DNA of 64,000 nt from Pleurocapsa sp. PCC 7327 (GCF_000317025.1 NC_019689.1:4294024-4358023), one strand, 5' to 3'. Counted from the first letter of the stretch, positions 7,844 through 17,978 are shown. Numbers and translations: made by a program. The notes: generated from the sequence alone by a model not told the origin.

Positions 7844-9172
7844 CTAACTGGTAACTGGTAACGGGTCACCGATCTTGGTTACAACGCGACCCGTTATTGG
7901 TTTTCCCAACCAAGGAGTATTGGTAGAAAGAGAATTCAACTCTCGCTGTTCTACCGTCCACGTAGCTTTTGGATCGAACAACACCAACTCGGCAGGTTGT
8001 CCGGGGGTACAACTTATCGGTTTTTGATGCAAACACGATAGAGGACGAACGCTCAAACACTGCCATAACTCAAGCGCAGACCATTCGCCGCTTTCAACCA
8101 AGCGCTCCCACAAAAGTGGCAAGGCTAACTCCAAACCGATTGCTCCCGGCGGTGCCTCAGCAAAAGAAAGGGTTTTCTCCTCATAAGTATAAGGCGTGTG
8201 ATCGACCGCAACAGCATCGATAATTCCCTGCTTCACGCCTTCGATTAAGGCTTCCATGTCTTCCTTGTTGCCCAAAGGAGGCTCTAAGCGTAAATTGGGA
8301 TCGTAACTGGCAACGTCGTTAGTATTGAGCAATAGATGCATCCAAGTCGTACTAGCAGTTACGGGTACTCCTCGCGCCTTAGCTTGGGCGATTAACTCGA
8401 CACCCCGACGTGTCGATACTCTCATTAGATGAACCGGAGTATCGGTAACGGCGATGAGTTCTAATAAAGACGCGATCGCGGCAGCTTCTGAAACGGCTGG
8501 ATCTCCAGGCAATCCATAGCTAATCGAAGCCACTCCCTCTCGCATTACCCCTTTACCCTTGAGGGACTCGTTTGCTGGAATTAGGGCGACTGGCTTGTTT
8601 AAAGGTTTGACATACTCCAACAATCGCCGCAGCAAACCTAAGTTTTTCACCGGACGACCGTCTGCAAACCCCACCGCGCCTGCCGCTGCTAAGTCGGTTA
8701 GTTCTGTCATCTGCTGCCCTTCAATGGCAACAGTCAAAGCGCCCCAGAAGTTGAGATGGGGAGACTTGGGGAATGGTTTTGTCTGACTTGCGACTTCTAA
8801 CTTCTGTTGGAGAAGGGCTAAGGTGGCGGGATTATCGACAGGAGGAATGGTATTGGGTAAAATTGCTAGACGAGTAAAGCCTCCTGCTTGGGCTGCGGCT
8901 ATCAGAGAAGAAAGCGTTTCTCGTTCTTCGTGTCCTGGTTCTCCGCTGTAGCTGTAGAGATCGACCAGTCCCGGCGCTAAGATTAATCCTTCAGTCTCCA
9001 AGACTGATGCATCTTGAGGAATGGAATCGAAATGCGTTTCAATTGCCTCTATGCGATCGCCAGCAATGAGAACGTCGGCGATGCGATCGGTATCGGAAAG
9101 CGGATCTAGAACCCTTACTCGTTGCAGTAATCGTTTGGGTGAATTTAGCAATTGCAGCAGTAAAGTTTTCAA
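7844..9172 (-). CDS. Dihydroorotase-like protein lacking the HxH metal site
   Basis: 442 aa, full-length amidohydrolase of the dihydroorotase class (APGLVDLYSYSGEPGHEERETL, then GGFTRLAILPNTIPPVDNP, and AVDHTPYTYEEKTLSFAEAPPGA). Active dihydroorotase has DxHxHxR after the first beta strand; here the positions read DLYSYSGEPG, so both histidines are gone, and the region where a carboxylated lysine is expected reads FADGRPVKN. It therefore probably has no dihydroorotase activity on its own and may be a structural partner of aspartate transcarbamoylase (PyrX/PyrC'-like), with a second true PyrC elsewhere. That role is inference. Confidence 0.8.
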   Translation of the reverse strand: MKTLLLQLLNSPKRLLQRVRVLDPLSDTDRIADVLIAGDRIEAIETHFDSIPQDASVLETEGLILAPGLVDLYSYSGEPGHEERETLSSLIAAAQAGGFTRLAILPNTIPPVDNPATLALLQQKLEVASQTKPFPKSPHLNFWGALTVAIEGQQMTELTDLAAAGAVGFADGRPVKNLGLLRRLLEYVKPLNKPVALIPANESLKGKGVMREGVASISYGLPGDPAVSEAAAIASLLELIAVTDTPVHLMRVSTRRGVELIAQAKARGVPVTASTTWMHLLLNTNDVASYDPNLRLEPPLGNKEDMEALIEGVKQGIIDAVAVDHTPYTYEEKTLSFAEAPPGAIGLELALPLLWERLVESGEWSALELWQCLSVRPLSCLHQKPISCTPGQPAELVLFDPKATWTVEQRELNSLSTNTPWLGKPITGRVVTKIGDPLPVTS

Positions 9173-9266
9173 TCAGTTAAATCGTATCAAGTTTTGGTTA
9201 TCTCCGCTCTTGCATCATGTGAATTTAGACCCCGCTGTTCCAAAAAAGCTGCGATCGTACAAAGCC

Positions 9267-9797
9267 TCACTCTTTGATGCGAACGTCAATAATGGTAGCG
9301 TTAAAACTGTAGTTAAATCCTTCTAATTCGATCGGTACGCCAATCTTAATTTTTTCACCCCCTAAGACGGCACCGTTTTTAGTAACTTGTGCTTTGCCTG
9401 CCAAGGTTAAAAGCAGATCGGCAGCGTAGGCATCGGCTTTGGGATCGGGAAGGGCTTTCACCGTACCGTCGGGTTGAGGTACAGTTACCGTCCTGGTAAG
9501 TTGCTTCACCGCTTTAATGTCGATCTGACCGTGGGGTTGTTTGCGGATAATGAGATTGGCTTTATTGGCTTTATCAAACTCGCTCAATAAAACTTTTGGA
9601 TCGCGGATCCCCAATCCCCGAACGATCGCGTCAATTTCAATGGGTTTCATTCCAGTACCGCTACCAGCAATCGACGTACCAGACGTTCCAGGAAAGAAAA
9701 AGATCCCAATAATCACTAAAAGAATAACGCAGGCAGCACCCAAATCTAGGATACTGATCGTTCCAAATAAACGTCCTTTAGAATCTAGAATTTTCAT
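9267..9797 (-). CDS. DUF4330-family membrane-anchored protein
   Basis: 176 aa. The N-terminus MKILDSKGRLFGTISILDLG, followed by a single hydrophobic helix ending GIFFFPG and a soluble domain (IEIDAIVRGLGIRDP...), is characteristic of the cyanobacterial DUF4330 family, function unknown. The soluble part probably faces the periplasm or lumen. ATG 9797 is chosen over the TTG at 9803. It is 94 bp upstream of the dihydroorotase-like gene on the same strand. Confidence 0.75.
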   Translation of the reverse strand: MKILDSKGRLFGTISILDLGAACVILLVIIGIFFFPGTSGTSIAGSGTGMKPIEIDAIVRGLGIRDPKVLLSEFDKANKANLIIRKQPHGQIDIKAVKQLTRTVTVPQPDGTVKALPDPKADAYAADLLLTLAGKAQVTKNGAVLGGEKIKIGVPIELEGFNYSFNATIIDVRIKE

Positions 9798-10008
9798 AGC
9801 CAATTGTTTATTAATTCTCTACATCTACTTCTCAATCGCCAATTGTCAATTGTTGTGAGTTACCTTGTCTTCCTCTCTCCCTATCTCCCTCTCAGTTCTT
9901 TTGAGAATCTATCCGAGGAAATTTTACCATAGCCATTACTTAACCCCGTTCAAACGGTAGAAAAGCTAAGATAAGAAACGGTTGCAATTGAGAGGTAACG
10001 ATAGAGTA

Positions 10009-12045
10009 ATGGGTGCAAAAATCAAAGCGCTAGGGAAAATTCATCCAGAAAAAATGCCAACCCAACAACAATTCGACTCCCAAGAAGACGGCAATCGAGA
10101 GCAGAAAGTTGCCAGTCGGTCTTGGACGATAGAAGATAGCGAAAACCTATATCGCATCCAGGGATGGGGAGAACCTTACTTCTCAATTAATGCAGCAGGT
10201 CATGTGACGGTTTCGCCTCAAGGCGATCGCGGCGGTTCTTTAGATCTGTACGAACTGGTTGCAGCGTTGCGTCAGAGAAATATCGGACTGCCCTTACTGA
10301 TTCGCTTTTCAGATATTTTGGCAGATCGGATCGAGCGCTTAAATGCTGCTTTTGCTCGCGCGATCGCCCGCTACAACTACCCTAATGTCTACCGGGGAGT
10401 TTACCCGATCAAATGCAACCAGCATCGCCACATCGTCGAATCCCTAGTTCGTTATGGCAAACCTTACCAATTCGGACTGGAGGCGGGATCGAAACCCGAA
10501 TTAATGATTGCGCTGGCGACTCTAGAACCCAGTTCGGAAGCTTTATTGATTTGCAATGGCTACAAAGATCGAGAGTATATCGAAACGGCACTTTTAGCGA
10601 GACGACTGGGACATCAAACGATTGTCGTTATCGAGCAACTCGAAGAACTGTATATAGCGCTTCAAATTAGCGAGCAATTGGGGATCGAACCCGTTTTAGG
10701 CGTTAGAGGCAAATTGAGTACCAAGGGATCGGGGCGCTGGGGCACTTCTACGGGCGATCGCGCTAAATTCGGTCTGACTATTTCCGAAATGCTCGAAGTC
10801 GTCAATGAGTTACAAGCAGCGGGAATGCTTCATTGCTTGCAACTGCTTCACTTTCATATCGGCTCTCAAATTTCTTCGATTAGCGTCATCAAAGATGCCA
10901 TTCGCGAAGCCAGTCAGATTTACGTACAACTAACTAGATTGGGAGCGAATATGCGCTATCTAGACGTAGGAGGCGGCTTAGGCGTTGATTACGACGGTTC
11001 TAAAACCAACTTTTACGCCTCGAAAAACTACAATATGCAGAATTACGCTAATGATATCGTCGCATACGTTAGAGATGCTTGCAAGCAAGGTGAGGTCAAT
11101 GCTCCCATCCTCGTGAGCGAAAGCGGGCGGGCGATCGCTTCCCATCAATCCGTTCTCATTTTTGATGTTTTGGAGACTAACGATGTTCCCTCTACGCCGC
11201 CTCAAGCTGTAGAAGAGACAGAACATTTAGTCCTGCGCAATCTTTGGGAAACTTACGAATCTATTAATGAGAATAACTACCAAGAAACCTATCACGATGC
11301 CATTCAATTCAAAGAAGAAGCCACCAGTCTATTTAACTTCGGCTATTTGAGTTTAAAAGAAAGAGCCAGAGCCGAACAATTATACTGGGCTTGCTGCGGT
11401 AAAATTCTCGATATTGCTCGCCGTCAAGAATACGTTCCCGACGATTTAGAGGACCTAGAAAAGATAATGGCTTCTATCTATTATGTCAATCTTTCTGTCT
11501 TCCAATCGGCACCAGATTCCTGGGCGATCGATCAGCTTTTTCCTATCATGCCCATTCATCGCTTGAATGAAGAACCAACCCAACGGGGAATTTTAGCCGA
11601 TTTAACCTGCGATAGCGATGGCAAAATCGATCAATTTATTGACTTGCGAGACGTTAAATCCGTCTTGGAATTGCATCCGCTCAAACCGCTGGAAAAGCCG
11701 AATAGCGATCGCCAAAAATCTCACGAACCTTATTATTTGGGAATGTTTTTAGTAGGAGCCTATCAAGAAATTATGGGCAATTTGCACAATCTTTTTGGCG
11801 ATACAAATGTCGTTCATATTCAAATGTCTCCAAAAGGATATCAAATTGAATATTTAGTCAAAGGCGATACCATTACTGAAGTTCTGAGCTACGTTCAATA
11901 CAAGTCAGAAGATTTACTAGAAAATATTCGCCGCCGCACCGAACAAGCCTTACAAGAAAATCGAATTACTCTCAAAGAGTCTCAACTTTTACTCAACGAC
12001 TACGAACGCAGTTTGAGTCGCTATACCTATTTAGTTGGAGAGTAA
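10009..12045 (+). CDS. speA: Biosynthetic arginine decarboxylase
   Basis: 678 aa, the size of the large SpeA-type PLP decarboxylase. It converts arginine to agmatine, the first step of polyamine synthesis. Motifs: YPIKCNQHRHIVE (PLP lysine), LHFHIGSQISS, LDVGGGLGVDYDGS (phosphate loop), VSESGRAI, and a C-terminal substrate-binding region. The ATG at 10009 is preceded by GAGAGG; a TTG start at 9982 is in frame but less likely. Stand-alone, divergent from the DUF4330 gene. Confidence 0.95.
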   Translation: MGAKIKALGKIHPEKMPTQQQFDSQEDGNREQKVASRSWTIEDSENLYRIQGWGEPYFSINAAGHVTVSPQGDRGGSLDLYELVAALRQRNIGLPLLIRFSDILADRIERLNAAFARAIARYNYPNVYRGVYPIKCNQHRHIVESLVRYGKPYQFGLEAGSKPELMIALATLEPSSEALLICNGYKDREYIETALLARRLGHQTIVVIEQLEELYIALQISEQLGIEPVLGVRGKLSTKGSGRWGTSTGDRAKFGLTISEMLEVVNELQAAGMLHCLQLLHFHIGSQISSISVIKDAIREASQIYVQLTRLGANMRYLDVGGGLGVDYDGSKTNFYASKNYNMQNYANDIVAYVRDACKQGEVNAPILVSESGRAIASHQSVLIFDVLETNDVPSTPPQAVEETEHLVLRNLWETYESINENNYQETYHDAIQFKEEATSLFNFGYLSLKERARAEQLYWACCGKILDIARRQEYVPDDLEDLEKIMASIYYVNLSVFQSAPDSWAIDQLFPIMPIHRLNEEPTQRGILADLTCDSDGKIDQFIDLRDVKSVLELHPLKPLEKPNSDRQKSHEPYYLGMFLVGAYQEIMGNLHNLFGDTNVVHIQMSPKGYQIEYLVKGDTITEVLSYVQYKSEDLLENIRRRTEQALQENRITLKESQLLLNDYERSLSRYTYLVGE

Positions 12046-12101
12046 GAGAACTTTGGTAATGTAGCGAGTCATTGTGCAAAATATTGTTGACTCTTCTTTT
12101 C

Positions 12102-12162
12102 TTAAGAAGAAACTTGCTGTAAGAACTGCAAAAATTCGTCTGGATTTGTCACGCTCATCAAA
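12102..12162 (-). pseudogene. Displaced 3' end of the PH-domain gene
   Basis: On the minus strand, immediately beyond the IS left end, an open segment encodes MSVTNPDEFLQFLQQVSS and then a stop at 12102-12104. If the IS and one copy of its AAA/TTT flank are removed, this joins the PH-domain gene (13058-13477) in frame as ...GYSVL-MSVTNPDEF. The fragment is the original C-terminus, cut off by the insertion. Confidence 0.72.
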
Positions 12163-13082
12163 AGACCTCCTGCAAAAGTGTTACGCGATCGCATAATTGG
12201 AGTGGGAAAGAAGTTCATAATTATAAATGCCAGCAATCAAATTAAATCTCAACCCAAACCGTCTTCTTCGGTTGCGATATCGACTTGAAAGAATTCTGAA
12301 TATTTTTAGACTGCGATGAATATTTTCAATTACAATCCTTTCACTTGCTAACTTACGATTAAACTTCTTTTGCTCTAGACTTAACTGTTGATTGCGCTTT
12401 TTTTGTTGGGAATTCTACTGTTGGGATGAAGTTTCTGAATTCCTTGATATCCTTTATCAGCCAAACATTCTATCTGTTGTTCGATTCCTATTTTACTATT
12501 TTTCCAAATCTTAAAATCATGACTTTTTCCCTTCTCATGAGCAATACAAAGAATTTGTCTCGTTTTTGCGTCAGCTAAAACTTGCGATTTTATCGTGTGA
12601 CACTTTTGCCGACCACTGTAGTAAGCTTTTTGTTTTTTTCGGTCTTTCTATTTCATGTTCTGCTACATCTACTACGACAATTTCAATTTCTGTATTTTGG
12701 GGTTGAACAGCTTTTTTCCCAGGCAGATTGAAAAGTCCCGATTTCATTAAAATATCTTCTACTTTTCTGGTGATTCGTAAAGCCGTTGTCTCGTTTATTC
12801 CCCAGCTAGTTCCGATATGAAAATAGGTGCGATACTCTCGCCAATATTCAAGAGTCATTAAGATTTGGTCTTCTGCGCTTAATTTATTTGGTCGTCCTGT
12901 TTTTTTTGTAAGACTTTTTCGGCTTCTAGAACTTTTACCATCTCTTTAAACGTCTCTGGATATACTCCACAAAGCCGTTTAAACTCTGTCGGTTTTAAAT
13001 TTTTTACTTGAGAGTAAGTCATAACTCGAATTGTAATTTGGTTTTATTTTACCTAACTTACTCTGACTTTTGCTGGAGGTCT
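12163..13082 (-). mobile_element. IS5-family insertion sequence (920 bp)
   Basis: Bounded by 17-bp terminal inverted repeats: AGACCTCCTGCAAAAGT (12163-12179) and the inverse complement of AGACCTCCAGCAAAAGT (13066-13082), 16/17 identical. AAA lies outside both ends and is consistent with a short target duplication. It contains one transposase on the minus strand, broken by three frame changes. The insertion lies inside the 3' end of a PH-domain gene. Confidence 0.85.
12181..13022 (-). pseudogene. IS5-family DDE transposase, three frame changes
   Basis: The conceptual protein starts MTYSQVKNLKPTEFKRLC at 13022 and runs through LEYWREYRTYFHIG, VVVDVAEHEIERPKK (first Asp), KAYYSGRQKCHTIKSQV, CLADKGYQG (second Asp) and ERIVIENIHRSLKIFR (Glu), ending near 12181. 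All DDE regions survive, but the frame changes at three A-runs: near 12900-12907, 12633-12639 and 12398-12404. The element is probably inactive unless the shifts are programmed slippage or sequencing errors at homopolymers. The longest open piece is 12571-12858. Confidence 0.82.
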
Positions 13083-13477
13083 AAAACAGAATAGCCTTCT
13101 CGCGTCGGCAGATAGACGACATCTGTTGTCTCGGTGACAAACATGAACGCTTTCTCTCCATTGCGAAGCTTGAACCAACCAGCACGGTATCCAGGTACGG
13201 CAGTGCCGTTGGTTCTCCATTTTGGCTGATATTGTGGCAAATTGTTTAAATCTATTTTCCTTGCCTCATCGACAACAAGAGATGATATTGGAATTTTTCT
13301 TCCATGGAGATCGCCTTTAATGCGAAGTCCCTCTTCAGAAAGTTCAAACTGAGTATAACAAGAGGAATAGCCAAGATAGATGGTTACTAGCAGCAATATA
13401 GCAACAAATAAAGCTAGACTACCAATTAACCAAAGAGCTTTACTAGAAGCAGGAACGATAGGAAATATTCTACTCAT
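13058..13477 (-). CDS. PH-domain membrane protein, C-terminus replaced by IS sequence
   Basis: Starts MSRIFPIVPASSKALW with a hydrophobic helix (LALFVAILLLVTIYLGY) and then a bacterial PH-like domain (FELSEEGLRIKGDLHGRKIPI ... GYRAGWFKLRNGEKAFMFVTE). Start 13477 lies 8 bp after the upstream gene's stop. The last codons (LDLQQKSE) come from the inverted repeat of the IS inserted at 13082. The native protein would have been about 150 aa and ended in TNPDEFLQFLQQVSS. Because only the last ~19 residues changed, the product may still fold. Function unknown; probably co-transcribed with the polytopic protein upstream. Confidence 0.72.
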   Translation of the reverse strand: MSRIFPIVPASSKALWLIGSLALFVAILLLVTIYLGYSSCYTQFELSEEGLRIKGDLHGRKIPISSLVVDEARKIDLNNLPQYQPKWRTNGTAVPGYRAGWFKLRNGEKAFMFVTETTDVVYLPTREGYSVLDLQQKSE

Positions 13478-13484
13478 ATTTGCG

Positions 13485-15134
13485 CTACCATAAAGGCGAT
13501 CGCTTGATAATCGATACCTCATATATGGGATATTTACCAAATTTTCCTAAACTGAAAAATTCAATTTTTATCTCTCGATCTTTTTGATAGATTTTCAGAT
13601 TTTCTGAGGTTTGTTTAGGGAGATCGCAAGGACGATGAGGATAGCAAATATAAATAAATTTTTGCTGCTTCTGGGCTAGTAAAGCCAACCCTAATTTTTC
13701 TAAATCTTTTTGATTTTCTACCCAGAAAAATAACTTATCTCGATTAAGAGATGCTTCTAGGGCTTGTGCCACATATTGATGAGAGATCGCGATTACATTA
13801 TCAGGTGACTTTTGTAAAAATTGAATGGCAGGTAAGACGCCTTGATAATTTTTTTGTAAAAAAACTGTTGCTTCATAGGTATTTTTATGAATTCCCCAGA
13901 TTAAAAGTAGAGAAATGATAAAAATCGCTGTATATCCTAAAATAGAACGACCTATTTCTCTGAGTCGAGTTAACTCTTGAAACGTCACTACAGAGACTAT
14001 TGGAATTAGTATGAATAAAAATCTCGCTCCCCATTGCTTTCCACCAGCAATTAATCCTTGTTTTCCGAGAGGAACTATTAAAGATACGCCAAAAATAAAT
14101 GAAATACTAATTAAATAGATCGAAAGTAATTTAATATTAAATTTACTTTTTTTTGTTTTTAAAAGCAACAAAAGAGGAAGAATTAATAAAAACAAAGCAA
14201 TTGGAAAGTACTGAAAAAAGGCAAATCCAAGTTGGCGGAAATTTTTCCAACTATCTTTCAATTTTTGAGCTAGTGAAGATTCTTCGACTACCTGAATGGC
14301 ATGAATGCCCAAAGGATGGTTGTAAATTAACTTGTTGCACAAGAAAAATAAACTAATCGTTACTAACATGCTAGCAACGAAGATGTTTTTATTTTTTGCC
14401 AAAAAAGCAAAAGAATCTAAATTGATTTTTTTTCTCAGACTTGCCAACGGACTTGTCTGAGTTAGCGCAGCAAAATAAACCAGTACTGCAAGAGTGCTAA
14501 CCCAACACAAAAATTCAGGTCTAAACCAAACAGACAAACCAATTAAACTGCCACTAATGACAGCATTTTTTATCGATAATCCCGATGAGTCTTTAGAGAC
14601 GAATAGGATTGCTGTGCCAGCAAATGCGAGAACAAGAGCGAGGGTATGTTCCCAATACATGGCACTATAAATTGTTATGGGCGATGCAAAGATTAAGTTG
14701 ATTAGCGCTAAAGAAGTGTCTAGATTATTCAACTTCAATTGTTGACAAACCCAATAGAAAATAAACCAAATTGTCCAGGTAGAAATAAGAGGAATTAGAT
14801 AAAGACCTCGATACCCAAAAAGTGCCTCAAAAGGAGCAGTAACTAGCGGAAAAGTAAAAGGAAAAGTAATATAATATTTGTCGGCTACGTTATAAACATA
14901 GGGTTTGTCATAGGGATACAATCCTTGCGCCCAAAGATCCCGCACCCAACTTTGGGTGGGAGGAACGAGATCGAAATGTAAAATTCCATCGCTTAACTGT
15001 CGTGCAAGTAATGCTTTCAGTCCGGCATCGCCGCTAAAATAAACCCCATCTGGAACTTGCCATTGTAAATAAATTGAGAATACAATTCCAGCTAAAATAA
15101 TTAACAGTGGAAGATAAAACGGTTTGAGTTTCAT
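13485..15134 (-). CDS. Polytopic membrane protein, GT-C glycosyltransferase-like
   Basis: 549 aa with about ten to twelve hydrophobic helices. The first loop holds an acidic motif ([18 protein letters not shown]), in the position where GT-C enzymes carry their catalytic Asp, and the long C-terminal soluble part resembles their extracytoplasmic domain. Such enzymes use lipid-linked sugars to glycosylate lipids or polymers outside the membrane. No specific family is recognised. It is divergent from cofH with only 20 bp between start codons, and followed by the PH-domain gene at 8 bp. Confidence 0.55.
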   Translation of the reverse strand: MKLKPFYLPLLIILAGIVFSIYLQWQVPDGVYFSGDAGLKALLARQLSDGILHFDLVPPTQSWVRDLWAQGLYPYDKPYVYNVADKYYITFPFTFPLVTAPFEALFGYRGLYLIPLISTWTIWFIFYWVCQQLKLNNLDTSLALINLIFASPITIYSAMYWEHTLALVLAFAGTAILFVSKDSSGLSIKNAVISGSLIGLSVWFRPEFLCWVSTLAVLVYFAALTQTSPLASLRKKINLDSFAFLAKNKNIFVASMLVTISLFFLCNKLIYNHPLGIHAIQVVEESSLAQKLKDSWKNFRQLGFAFFQYFPIALFLLILPLLLLLKTKKSKFNIKLLSIYLISISFIFGVSLIVPLGKQGLIAGGKQWGARFLFILIPIVSVVTFQELTRLREIGRSILGYTAIFIISLLLIWGIHKNTYEATVFLQKNYQGVLPAIQFLQKSPDNVIAISHQYVAQALEASLNRDKLFFWVENQKDLEKLGLALLAQKQQKFIYICYPHRPCDLPKQTSENLKIYQKDREIKIEFFSLGKFGKYPIYEVSIIKRSPLW

Positions 15135-15154
15135 TAGAAATCTGCGATCGCAAA

Positions 15155-16282
15155 ATGGAAGCTGTTAAAGCTATTTTAGAACGAGCAAAAAGCGGTGCTG
15201 ACTTATCAGAAACAGAAGGAGTTGTTCTCCTGGGGCAAAAGGAACCAGAAGCGATCGCTGAGATCTGTAAGACAGCCGATGACCTACGTCAGAAACAAGC
15301 AGGCGATACCGTTACCTACGTCATCAATCGTAATATAAACTTTACTAACATCTGCGAGCAGCATTGCAGCTTTTGTGCCTTTCGCCGCGACGAAGGAGAA
15401 GAAGGGGCATTCTGGTTAAATACTAGCCAAATTTTGGAGAAAACAGCCGATGCTGTCCGACGGAACGCGACAGAAATCTGCATGCAGGGAGGCTTAAATC
15501 CCAAGGCGAAACTAGATGGCGCTTCCTTGCCTTATTATTTGCGATTGGTAGAAGCCATCAAAGCAGAATTTCCCCAACTCCATCTCCATGCATTTTCTCC
15601 CCAGGAAGTACAATTTATCGCCAGAGAAGACGGGATTAGCTACGAAGATGTTATTATCGCCCTACGAGATGCGGGCGTAGGTTCGATGCCGGGAACTGCC
15701 GCCGAAGTTCTCAGCGATAGCGTCAGACGAGTGATTTGCCCCGAAAAAATCGATACCGCTACCTGGCTAGAAATTATTAGGATCGCCCATCGTCTGGGAG
15801 TTCCAACCACCAGTACCATGCTATGCGGGCATATTGAAACCCCAGAAGATGCGATCGCCCACTTACAAAAATTGCGATCGCTACAACAAAATGCGATCGA
15901 AAAAGGATACCCCGCTAAGATTACAGAATTTATTCTCTTACCTTTCGTCGGTCAAGAAGCACCCAAACCTCTACGAAATCGAGTCGGACGCGATCAACCC
16001 ATTCTAGAAGATACTTTACTGCTAACCGCAGTCGCTCGTATCTTTCTCGGTAATTGGATTGCCAACCATCAACCAAGTTGGGTCAAACTAGGTTTAGAAG
16101 GCGCTATAGAAGCTCTTAAATGCGGCTGTAACGACATTGGCGGGACGTTGATGGAGGAACACATTACCACCATGGCAGGGGCGCAGGGAGGCACGTGCAT
16201 GGAGGTAGAAACCTTACAGAACGCCATTCAATCTATCGATCGTTCCTATCAACAAAGGAGTACGCTTTACGAGTACCTATAG
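15155..16282 (+). CDS. cofH: 5-amino-6-(D-ribitylamino)uracil-L-tyrosine 4-hydroxyphenyl transferase CofH
   Basis: 375 aa radical SAM protein with the cluster motif [12 protein letters not shown] (CxxxCxxC) near residue 68, followed by [32 protein letters not shown] and GGTLMEEHI, all typical of CofH. Together with CofG it makes the deazaflavin F0, which serves cyanobacteria as a photolyase antenna cofactor. CofG is not in the window. The start lies 20 bp from the divergent gene, so the promoters must overlap. Confidence 0.93.
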   Translation: MEAVKAILERAKSGADLSETEGVVLLGQKEPEAIAEICKTADDLRQKQAGDTVTYVINRNINFTNICEQHCSFCAFRRDEGEEGAFWLNTSQILEKTADAVRRNATEICMQGGLNPKAKLDGASLPYYLRLVEAIKAEFPQLHLHAFSPQEVQFIAREDGISYEDVIIALRDAGVGSMPGTAAEVLSDSVRRVICPEKIDTATWLEIIRIAHRLGVPTTSTMLCGHIETPEDAIAHLQKLRSLQQNAIEKGYPAKITEFILLPFVGQEAPKPLRNRVGRDQPILEDTLLLTAVARIFLGNWIANHQPSWVKLGLEGAIEALKCGCNDIGGTLMEEHITTMAGAQGGTCMEVETLQNAIQSIDRSYQQRSTLYEYL

Positions 16283-16351
16283 AAAGGCTCCTACCTGATT
16301 TAGAATTGCTATAGTTGTACTTTGAAGCCAACAATAACCTTTTTGTTTTCT

Positions 16352-16471
16352 CTATTTTCTAAGTTTAAATAAATTTAGCTGCTCGTACCTTTCTTTCAGG
16401 GGAATTTCCTTCTGACTCGATTGCATCAAGAAATCAATTTCTTGTCCCCCAAATATCAGTTTAATTTTCAT
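16352..16471 (-). CDS. Possible 39-aa small protein
   Basis: An open frame from ATG 16471 encodes MKIKLIFGGQEIDFLMQSSQ and a charged tail. The composition looks protein-like, but there is no ribosome site and no family recognised. It sits in the gap between cofH and the 2Fe-2S protein gene. Weak call. Confidence 0.2.
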   Translation of the reverse strand: MKIKLIFGGQEIDFLMQSSQKEIPLKERYEQLNLFKLRK

Positions 16472-16533
16472 AAATATATGATTACAATGGGATTCGGGCT
16501 TGAATTTAAGTGAAAATAATAGATTCTGAAAGT

Positions 16534-17019
16534 ATGAGCGATCGAACAACTGTCATGCAGTCTAGTCCAGAAGAACAAAATATTGCGCTAGAAGTAATTA
16601 GAAAAAACTTAACCGAAAGCGTGAAAAATCTTGGACTCAAACAAATTCAGCGACATATTTTTATTTGTGCCGATCAAACTAAACCAAAATGCTGCTCGAA
16701 AGAAGCGGGTTTAGAAGCATGGGACTATTTAAAACGCCGCCTGCAAGAACTAGGACTCGATAAACCGACAGAAGCTAATCCCAGTTGCATTTTCCGTACC
16801 AAAGCCAATTGTTTGCGCGTGTGTACCGCAGGACCTATCCTGTTAGTTTATCCTGATGGCGTGTGGTATCGTCATGCTACCCCAGAAGTCATCGAACGAA
16901 TTATCCAAGAACATTTGATTAGCAATAAGGTAGTCGAGGAATACGCCTTTCTGACTCATCCTTTACCAGAAACGACAATAGTGGTGGAAGCCGATAGCAA
17001 TAAAGTCGATCGCGTTTAA
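16534..17019 (+). CDS. Thioredoxin-like (2Fe-2S) ferredoxin domain protein
   Basis: 161 aa. The cluster ligands of the thioredoxin-fold [2Fe-2S] ferredoxins can be seen: [15 protein letters not shown] in the N-terminal half and [16 protein letters not shown] downstream, then [18 protein letters not shown], which is highly typical. These proteins carry electrons in the cytoplasm; the partner is unknown. ATG 16534 (MSDRTTVMQ) is preferred over the in-frame 16510. Confidence 0.85.
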   Translation: MSDRTTVMQSSPEEQNIALEVIRKNLTESVKNLGLKQIQRHIFICADQTKPKCCSKEAGLEAWDYLKRRLQELGLDKPTEANPSCIFRTKANCLRVCTAGPILLVYPDGVWYRHATPEVIERIIQEHLISNKVVEEYAFLTHPLPETTIVVEADSNKVDRV

Positions 17020-17220
17020 AACGCTGCTACTAGAGATAGGTAAAAAACTTTAATGCAGATTAAAGTCTCAAATATCTCAGATTAAATTAACATAAAAGTT
17101 AGCGAATAAATCGAGCCGATGGGCTAACGTGCTTTTAGCTCATAGCCGATAAATGGATAAAAAAATAGCGATCCCACTACTAAATCCGTGAATTCAAACT
17201 GGCATAGTCAAGTATCGCCC

Positions 17221-17868
17221 ATGAAAGACAACTCCCATAAAGATAGTAAGAAACTGCTGCTAGTTGACGACGACCCCAATCTAATTTTGTTGGTCAAAGA
17301 TTATTTAGAGTTTCAAGGCTATGAGGTTATAACAGCCGAAAACGGTCGGGAAGCCTTAGAAATTTTGGAAAACCAAACTCCTGACATGATTATTTGCGAT
17401 GTAATGATGCCAGAGATGGATGGCTATGCCTTGGTAGAAAAGGTCAGACAAGATTCCCGCACCAGTTGGATTCCTTTTATGTTCCTTTCAGCCAAAGGTC
17501 AAAGTCAAGACCGCGTTAAGGGACTCAACACGGGGGCTGACGTGTATATGGTGAAGCCTTTTGAACCGGAAGAACTCGTAGCCCAGGTAGAATCATCTCT
17601 CAAGCAAGCCAAGCGCTTGATGAAGCAAAATACAGCCAAAACAAACGAGGGATCGAAAATTCAGGTGCCTCAAAATGTGGAGTTGACCCCCACCGAGTTG
17701 AGAGTCGTTCAGTTGTTAGCCCAAGGAATGGCAAATAAGGATATTGCCGAAAAGCTGAACGTCAGTCAGAGAACGATTGAAAGCCACGTATCCAACATGC
17801 TCAACAAAACCAATCTCAAGAATCGGACGGAGTTAGCGCGTTGGGCGATAGAAAGTCGGATGGCATAA
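17221..17868 (+). CDS. Response regulator, receiver plus LuxR-type HTH (Ycf29-like)
   Basis: 215 aa. The receiver domain has LLLVDDDPN (acidic pair), DMIICDVMMPEMDGY (phospho-Asp), a Ser at SAKGQ and YMVKPF (Lys). A linker leads to a LuxR/FixJ HTH (LTPTELRVVQLLAQGMANKDIAEKLN...). It is a cytoplasmic transcription factor of unknown stimulus. No kinase is adjacent. The protein resembles the regulator at 38174-38845 in both domains. The start is ATG 17221 rather than the in-frame GTG 17188. Confidence 0.87.
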   Translation: MKDNSHKDSKKLLLVDDDPNLILLVKDYLEFQGYEVITAENGREALEILENQTPDMIICDVMMPEMDGYALVEKVRQDSRTSWIPFMFLSAKGQSQDRVKGLNTGADVYMVKPFEPEELVAQVESSLKQAKRLMKQNTAKTNEGSKIQVPQNVELTPTELRVVQLLAQGMANKDIAEKLNVSQRTIESHVSNMLNKTNLKNRTELARWAIESRMA

Positions 17869-17871
17869 CAG

Positions 17872-17902
17872 TTACCAGTTATCAGTGACCAGTGACCAGT
17901 TG
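17872..17902. repeat. Short CAGTTACCAGT-type tandem repeat
   Basis: About 30 bp built from variants of CAGT(T/G)A(C/T)CAGT right after the response-regulator stop. Similar short repeats are common between cyanobacterial genes. No function assigned. Confidence 0.35.
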
Positions 17903-17978
17903 TCTTTGTGCATTCTGACTTCTGGCTCCTGAGTCCTCGATTGTGGCAACTGATATGCTATTCTAAACTATGGTATCT

